Source: Symbiodinium natans
Taxonomy: Eukaryota; Sar; Dinophyceae; Suessiales; Symbiodiniaceae
Length of the DNA stretch: 64,000 nucleotides
Direction of reading: 5' to 3'
NCBI GenBank assembly: GCA_905221605.1
Contig: CAJNDS010002146.1
Span: 833,406 to 897,405, forward strand
The notes beneath the pieces were generated by a model. The model was given only the letters and a program-made list of their open reading frames with translations, had not been told where the DNA came from and did not search any database. Numbering within the stretch: position 1 is the stretch's first letter; each line of letters opens with the position of its first letter. The position numbers were made by a program, and so were the translations under genes. Shown piece by piece: positions 59,997-64,000 of the stretch.

Positions 59997-60210
59997 CTTG
60001 GGATGTTCTCCCTTATACTAGCAGTCCTTAATCTTACTGTTGGTTAGTAGGGAATGGGGAAATAGTTACCCTATACAGTATGATCCCTTAATGGATATAG
60101 GGCCTTGATTCCCTCATTCCCTGCTCACAAACACTAAGTAGTAGGGATTATATATTAGGGGGTACTATGATCCCTATACAGGACTGTCAGTCGAAGGGGG
60201 AACATTCCCA
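59997..60210. mobile_element. MITE family C copy interrupted by family D
   Basis: The left arm CTTGGGATGTTCTCCCTTAT and right arm GGGGGAACATTCCCA are split by about 103 bp (60037-60139) that begins CTGTTGGTTAGTAGGGAATG and ends CCCTGCTCACAAACACTAAG, a family D unit. A nested insertion. Confidence 0.65.
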
Positions 60211-60870
60211 TCAGGCACCCTTAATACCACCTTGAGCTCCCAGCCTTTTTCGCCCCCAAACTCCACTCCCCTACACCCTTTTTTGTAAAACCTGCAAAGC
60301 CTGAAAACAACCTATAAACTCTGTAAACCCGATCAAGCCCGCAAACCCTGTGAACCTTATAAAGCCCTGTCAACACCCGATAAACCCGATAAGCCCCATG
60401 AGCCATATCAACACCAGAAAACCCATAAACCTACAAACCCAGCAAACCCCTATCAACCCTATAAAACTATACTACCAGTTCCTGAAGACCCCCCCCCCAA
60501 AAGAAAACGTAATAAACATAATCTTCCTTATAAAAGGTAATTAAGGGATTCGTGTCTCCTGTTTATTTTTTATTTTCTAGTATTATATCTTAACTTTTTT
60601 GGGGGGGTGCTTCAGCAAATGCTAGTACAAGCCCTCCTCTCAACCCTATAGACCCTATTACCGACAAACCCGGTAAACCCTACAAACCCTATAAACGCCA
60701 TGTAAACCATAAAAACCCTATTCGAACTCTACTAAAACCCTAAAAAAGATTAACATCCAATTAAAGACCTGTATCAAAACCTGTTGAAAACCAAATAAAA
60801 AAAGCCAGTAACACCTGTAAAAACCTATTAAAACCCTCTAACTCCCCCCACCCCCCTACAAGCCCCAAAA
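60211..60870. other. No recognisable gene
   Basis: Degenerate CCCTATAAA-type repeats dominate (60300-60480 and 60640-60860), with a C-run at 60490 and a G-run at 60600. Confidence 0.45.
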
Positions 60871-60874
60871 AAAT

Positions 60875-60964
60875 CTGCACGGCCAAGGGCACTCGCAGCT
60901 TCACTTTGTCCTCGAAGCAGCGGTTGAGTAGCCCCCAACGCTCCTCAAAGGACTGGGCGTTAAA
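60875..60964 (-). CDS. Coding-like exon, unknown
   Basis: 30 open minus-strand codons: FNAQSFEERWGLLNRCFEDK then VKLRVPLAVQ. Very protein-like; no family recognised. It lies downstream, in minus-strand terms, of the block at 61175-61588. Confidence 0.45.
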
Positions 60965-61174
60965 CCGTTCTAGGCTTTTTCTTGTGGGGGAAAAAACGAC
61001 TGAGGTTTAAACCCTTGTTGGGTACTAGGCCTTTTTTTGTGGAGGTTGAGAGTATGGTAAGGGGGTTGGGGTTTAAGTTTTGGGGGCTTTGGGGGCTTTG
61101 CGGGTTTTGAGGCTTTGGGGCCGTGAGGGCTTTGAGGGTTGGCGGTTTGGGGGTTTCGTGGGTTTTTGTTGCAT

Positions 61175-61588
61175 TCAAAGCCCAAAGGGGATTTGGAGTG
61201 TCGTCTCAAGAGTCCTTTTGAGGGAGTGAAGGGCTCCGTCATTGGTGAAAAAGTGGCAAAGCGGCCTCGGTGCCGCATGGCCGACGTCGCCATGACGTGC
61301 TCCATGAACATAGAAGCCGCTGCTTCTTCTTCCAACTCCACGCCGAATTCCTCGGTCCTGTTCTGCATATACTCGTGGAGGGTCGTGGAGGGCTTCCCGC
61401 AGCTTTAGGCGTTTGTCACCTGATGGCCACGAGCCGTGCTTGAAGTTAGACACGATCGAAAGCTTCAAGCACCTTTCCTGCAAGCCGGCTTCGGCCACGG
61501 ATCTCTTCATGGAGTTCCAAAGCGGATGTGCAAGTTCGGGCTCGCAATTCCCCCCCTGACTTTTAGCACACTGAACAGGAACCGCCAC
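61175..61588 (-). CDS. Coding-like block in two frames
   Basis: In minus-strand order, one frame (from 61588) reads GNCEPELAHPLWNSMKRSVA, then LSIVSNFKHGSWPSGDKRLK. Near 61400 the good frame shifts to one reading TLHEYMQNRTEEFGVELEEE and AAASMFMEHVMATSAM. An in-frame stop separates them in the second frame, so either a micro-intron or a frameshift is needed. Together with 60875-60964 it may be one gene. No family recognised. Confidence 0.4.
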   Translation of the reverse strand: MAVPVQCAKSQGGNCEPELAHPLWNSMKRSVAEAGLQERCLKLSIVSNFKHGSWPSGDKRLKLREALHDPPRVYAEQDRGIRRGVGRRSSGFYVHGARHGDVGHAAPRPLCHFFTNDGALHSLKRTLETTLQIPFGL

Positions 61589-61974
61589 GACTTTGCTTCT
61601 TGCCCCTCTTCGTCAGCAACCTTGCACGCAGGATGGGGTTTTGGGCTCCGTGTCTTGCAACTGTCCACCTGTTCTTAAGGGACCCAAGTTTCTGGTTTAA
61701 GGTTATCAAGTCTTCGGGTTTGGGGCCTTTCATGTTCAGCGTATTTGGTAGGGTTTAGGGTTCAGGTTTTAGGGTTTAGGGTTAAGGGTTTCGGGATTTA
61801 GGGATTTAGGGTTTTAGGGTTTTAGGATTTTGGGGTTAGGGTTCAGGGCTTTGGGCTTTAGGGTTTAGGGTTTGTATTTGCGGTTTAGGGTGTCAAGGCA
61901 TGGGTTGCGTGTGGCGACGACAATGGCAACTTTTGGGCTTGTTTTTTACCAAGAAGTTAGGACATAGAGCGGCT

Positions 61975-62525
61975 TTGGGCGGCTTAGGGTGGCTCAGGGT
62001 GGCTTAGGGTGGTTTAGGGTGGCTTAGGGTGGCTCAGGGTGGTTTAGGATGGTTTTTTCGGGTTTAGGGTGGTTTAGGGCGGCTTAGGGCGGCTTAGGGT
62101 GGCTCAGGGTGGTTTAGGGTGTGGTTTAGGGTGGCTCAGGGCGGCTTAGGCTTAGGGTGGTTTAGGATGTTGTTTAGGGTGGTTTAGGGTGGCTTGGGGT
62201 GGTTTAGGGTGGTTTGAGGCGGTTATTTCGGGCTTAGAGTGAGTGGTTTAGGGTGGTTTAGGGTGGTTTGGGGTGATTGGGATTGATTTGGGGTGGCTTA
62301 GGGTGGTTGAGAGTGGCTTTGGGTGGTTAGAGTGGTTTAGGGTGGTTTAGCGCTTAGAGTGGTTTAGGGTGGCTTGGGGTGATTGGGGGTGATTTGGGGT
62401 GGTTTAGTGTGGTGTAGGGTGGCTTGGGGCTTAGAGTGGTTTAGGGTGGCTTAGGGTGGTTTGGGGCAGCTTGGGGTGGCTTAGGGTGGCTTAGAGTGGT
62501 TTAGGGTGGCTTAGGGTGGTTTAGG
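61975..62525 (+). repeat. TTTAGGGTGG/CTTAGGGTGG array
   Basis: About 50 units of a 10-bp derivative (TTTAGGGTGG with CTTAGGG and CTCAGGG variants). It appears to be a telomere-like unit plus TGG, amplified in tandem. Confidence 0.9.
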
Positions 62526-62529
62526 GAGA

Positions 62530-63705
62530 ACCGGCTGCTGTCGAGGATCTGCCGTGTCCGCATCCACATCCTCTCCAGATAGCACCACCTCACACACCCA
62601 CCCGACTGCCCACGTCTGCCGCCCCCGAAAACCACACACCAAGCCCCACAAAGCCCACAAAGCCCCAAACCCGTTTGAAACCCCCAAGTTTGCACCTGCA
62701 CTTCACGCACTTACACAGGATACTTTACGAGACCCGAAACTCTAAACCCTAACCCTAAACCCGAAACCTTCTTTTCTAGATCCTCCCAGGGTTACTTTTG
62801 TGGGCCTCCATGGCCCTGCCAGCACCAACCAAGCGCCGGAGATTCCTTTGGTGTAGAGTTTTGGGCTTATGGTCCGGATTCAGAGCTTTAGGGACTGTGT
62901 CTGAAAAACTCCGCATCTGTGTTCATAGGGTCGAAAAAGATTCGAAGGGTGTGTGTGGGGCTTTTGGGAAATTCTGCTTCAGGGTTTTCAGGTTTAGGGA
63001 TTTGTGACCTTCGGATTTACCGTTTCGGATGTGTGGCTATTGGGTTTCAGGGGGTGAGGCCGTAAGCTTACGGATTCGCCTCTTGTCCAGCCTCAGTCTT
63101 CGCCCAAACAGGAACAATATAGGTCTCTGGTCAAAACAACCGGAACCCTGAAAAAAACCTAAACCCTCAATCCTGCATCCTACAAGAGTCCTTTAGAGCC
63201 TCAATCCTGCATCCTACAAGAGTCCATTAGAGCCATAGTTCTTTAAGGGCTCAGGGCTTGGGGCGTGGAGTTCGGGACCTGTCAGCGGGAAGAGTGCACT
63301 GACACCCGGCGAGTGCACATAAAGCCGCGGCTTTAGGATGAAAACGGCATTTCGGGTATGGGGTTTAGGGTCAGCAGTTTGGGGTTTGGGATTTGTTAGG
63401 AATTAACGGCCGAAGGTCTGCCATCTTGCCCATCCAGCACGATTATGAGTCCTAGCCCATTGAAGCAGGCCAAGCGTTCGTCCTGTCGAGCCCCTCCACC
63501 CGCAACCCTACGCTCTAACCTAAGTTACCCAAGCCCTAAATTGCCAAAGCCACAAAACCCTAAATATCACAAACCCGAAACCCTCATCGGACAACCTAGT
63601 TGTCCAGCGCCTAGGGGAACTAAAGGTTAACCTTTAGGATTCTAAGGGGATTTTATTACCCCAAAAAGGTTAAAGGTTACCTACTACTCTACAACCAAGA
63701 CAAAA
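62530..63705. other. No firmly supported gene
   Basis: A short minus-strand island near 62525-62580 (ERMWMRTRQILDSSRFSL) is weakly protein-like. The rest is unique or degenerate repeat DNA without a recognisable signal. Confidence 0.4.
63167..63234. repeat. 34-bp tandem duplication
   Basis: TCAATCCTGCATCCTACAAG plus AGTCCNTTAGAGCC occurs twice in tandem with one difference. Confidence 0.9.
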
Positions 63706-63708
63706 GCC

Positions 63709-63795
63709 AGGCTTCACGCAGGCTCCGCCACCTGGAAGGATTCCCAGCGGCACTTCCATCTGGCCTTTCAGCTGGCCGAAGTCGCCAAATACAGG
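63709..63795 (+). CDS. Coding-like mini-exon, unknown
   Basis: 29 open plus-strand codons: RLHAGSATWKDSQRHFHLAF then QLAEVAKYR. Its last third is duplicated beyond a TTTAGGG array (63873-63895). No family recognised. Confidence 0.4.
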
Positions 63796-63895
63796 TTTCC
63801 CCTAAGGGTTTAGGGTTTAGGGTTTAGGGTTTAGGGTTTAGGGTTTAGGGTTTAGGGTTTAGGGTTTAGGGTGCCTTTCAGCTGGCCGAAGTCGC
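63763..63895 (+). repeat. Telomere-like array flanked by a 23-bp direct repeat
   Basis: The 23-mer starting GCCTTTCAGCTGGCCGAAGT is at 63763-63785 and again at 63873-63895. Between them lie about nine perfect TTTAGGG units (63808-63872). Confidence 0.9.
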
Positions 63896-64000
63896 AACTA
63901 TGGGGTTCCCCGAAACAAGCCTCCAAATACTATAACCCTTACTATAGCAAGGGTTTATAAGGGTTTAAACGGCTTCTAGGGACATTTAGGGTTTAGGGTT

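Overview
The window looks like nuclear DNA of a dinoflagellate, most likely a Symbiodiniaceae-type alga. The signs are: TTTAGGG-type telomere-like repeats scattered in both orientations through most of the non-coding DNA; a scrap of 18S rRNA whose 3' end reads like dinoflagellate SSU rRNA; a near-match to the dinoflagellate spliced leader; short pentatricopeptide-repeat (PPR) exons; and a Copia-type retroelement whose gag carries CCCH zinc fingers. These are readings by eye; no database search was made.

Layout. Positions 1-24170 and 44200-64000 are a mosaic of interstitial telomere-like arrays, microsatellites, at least five families of short inverted-repeat (MITE-like) elements, and short islands of 60-185 bp that read as open coding sequence, mostly on the minus strand. 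I interpret the islands as mini-exons separated by repeat-filled introns. Seven of them between 793 and 8482 carry PPR signatures on the minus strand. A small, internally deleted LTR element (4906-6870) sits inside a telomere-like array between two of these exons.

The centre (24180-44193) is one intact 20,014-bp LTR retrotransposon on the minus strand. Its two 290-bp LTRs appear identical by eye, start TG, end CA, and are flanked by a CCCCC target duplication inside a C-run. It has three long ORFs. ORF1 (2886 aa) is a full Copia Gag-PR-INT-RT-RNaseH polyprotein. ORF2 (405 aa) is unrecognised. ORF3 (2981 aa) is cargo-like: an N-terminal domain resembling a cytosine-C5 methyltransferase, three zinc-binding clusters including a CCHC knuckle, and a region with the key residues of the Tpt1/KptA RNA 2'-phosphotransferase family. 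Each ORF is in the -1 frame relative to the one before. The LTRs hold a 15-nt relic of the dinoflagellate spliced leader. A family of 11-nt mini-hairpins with compensatory stem changes is scattered through the LTRs, ORF1, ORF3 (in two reading frames) and the 3' non-coding region. This element, with its cargo ORF and hairpins, is the main discovery candidate.

The rest is fragmentary: an MTase-like pseudogene (57002-57416), an 18S rRNA tail (46219-46318), an exon-like unit repeated four times (56101-56682), and unique stretches where I see no recognisable gene.
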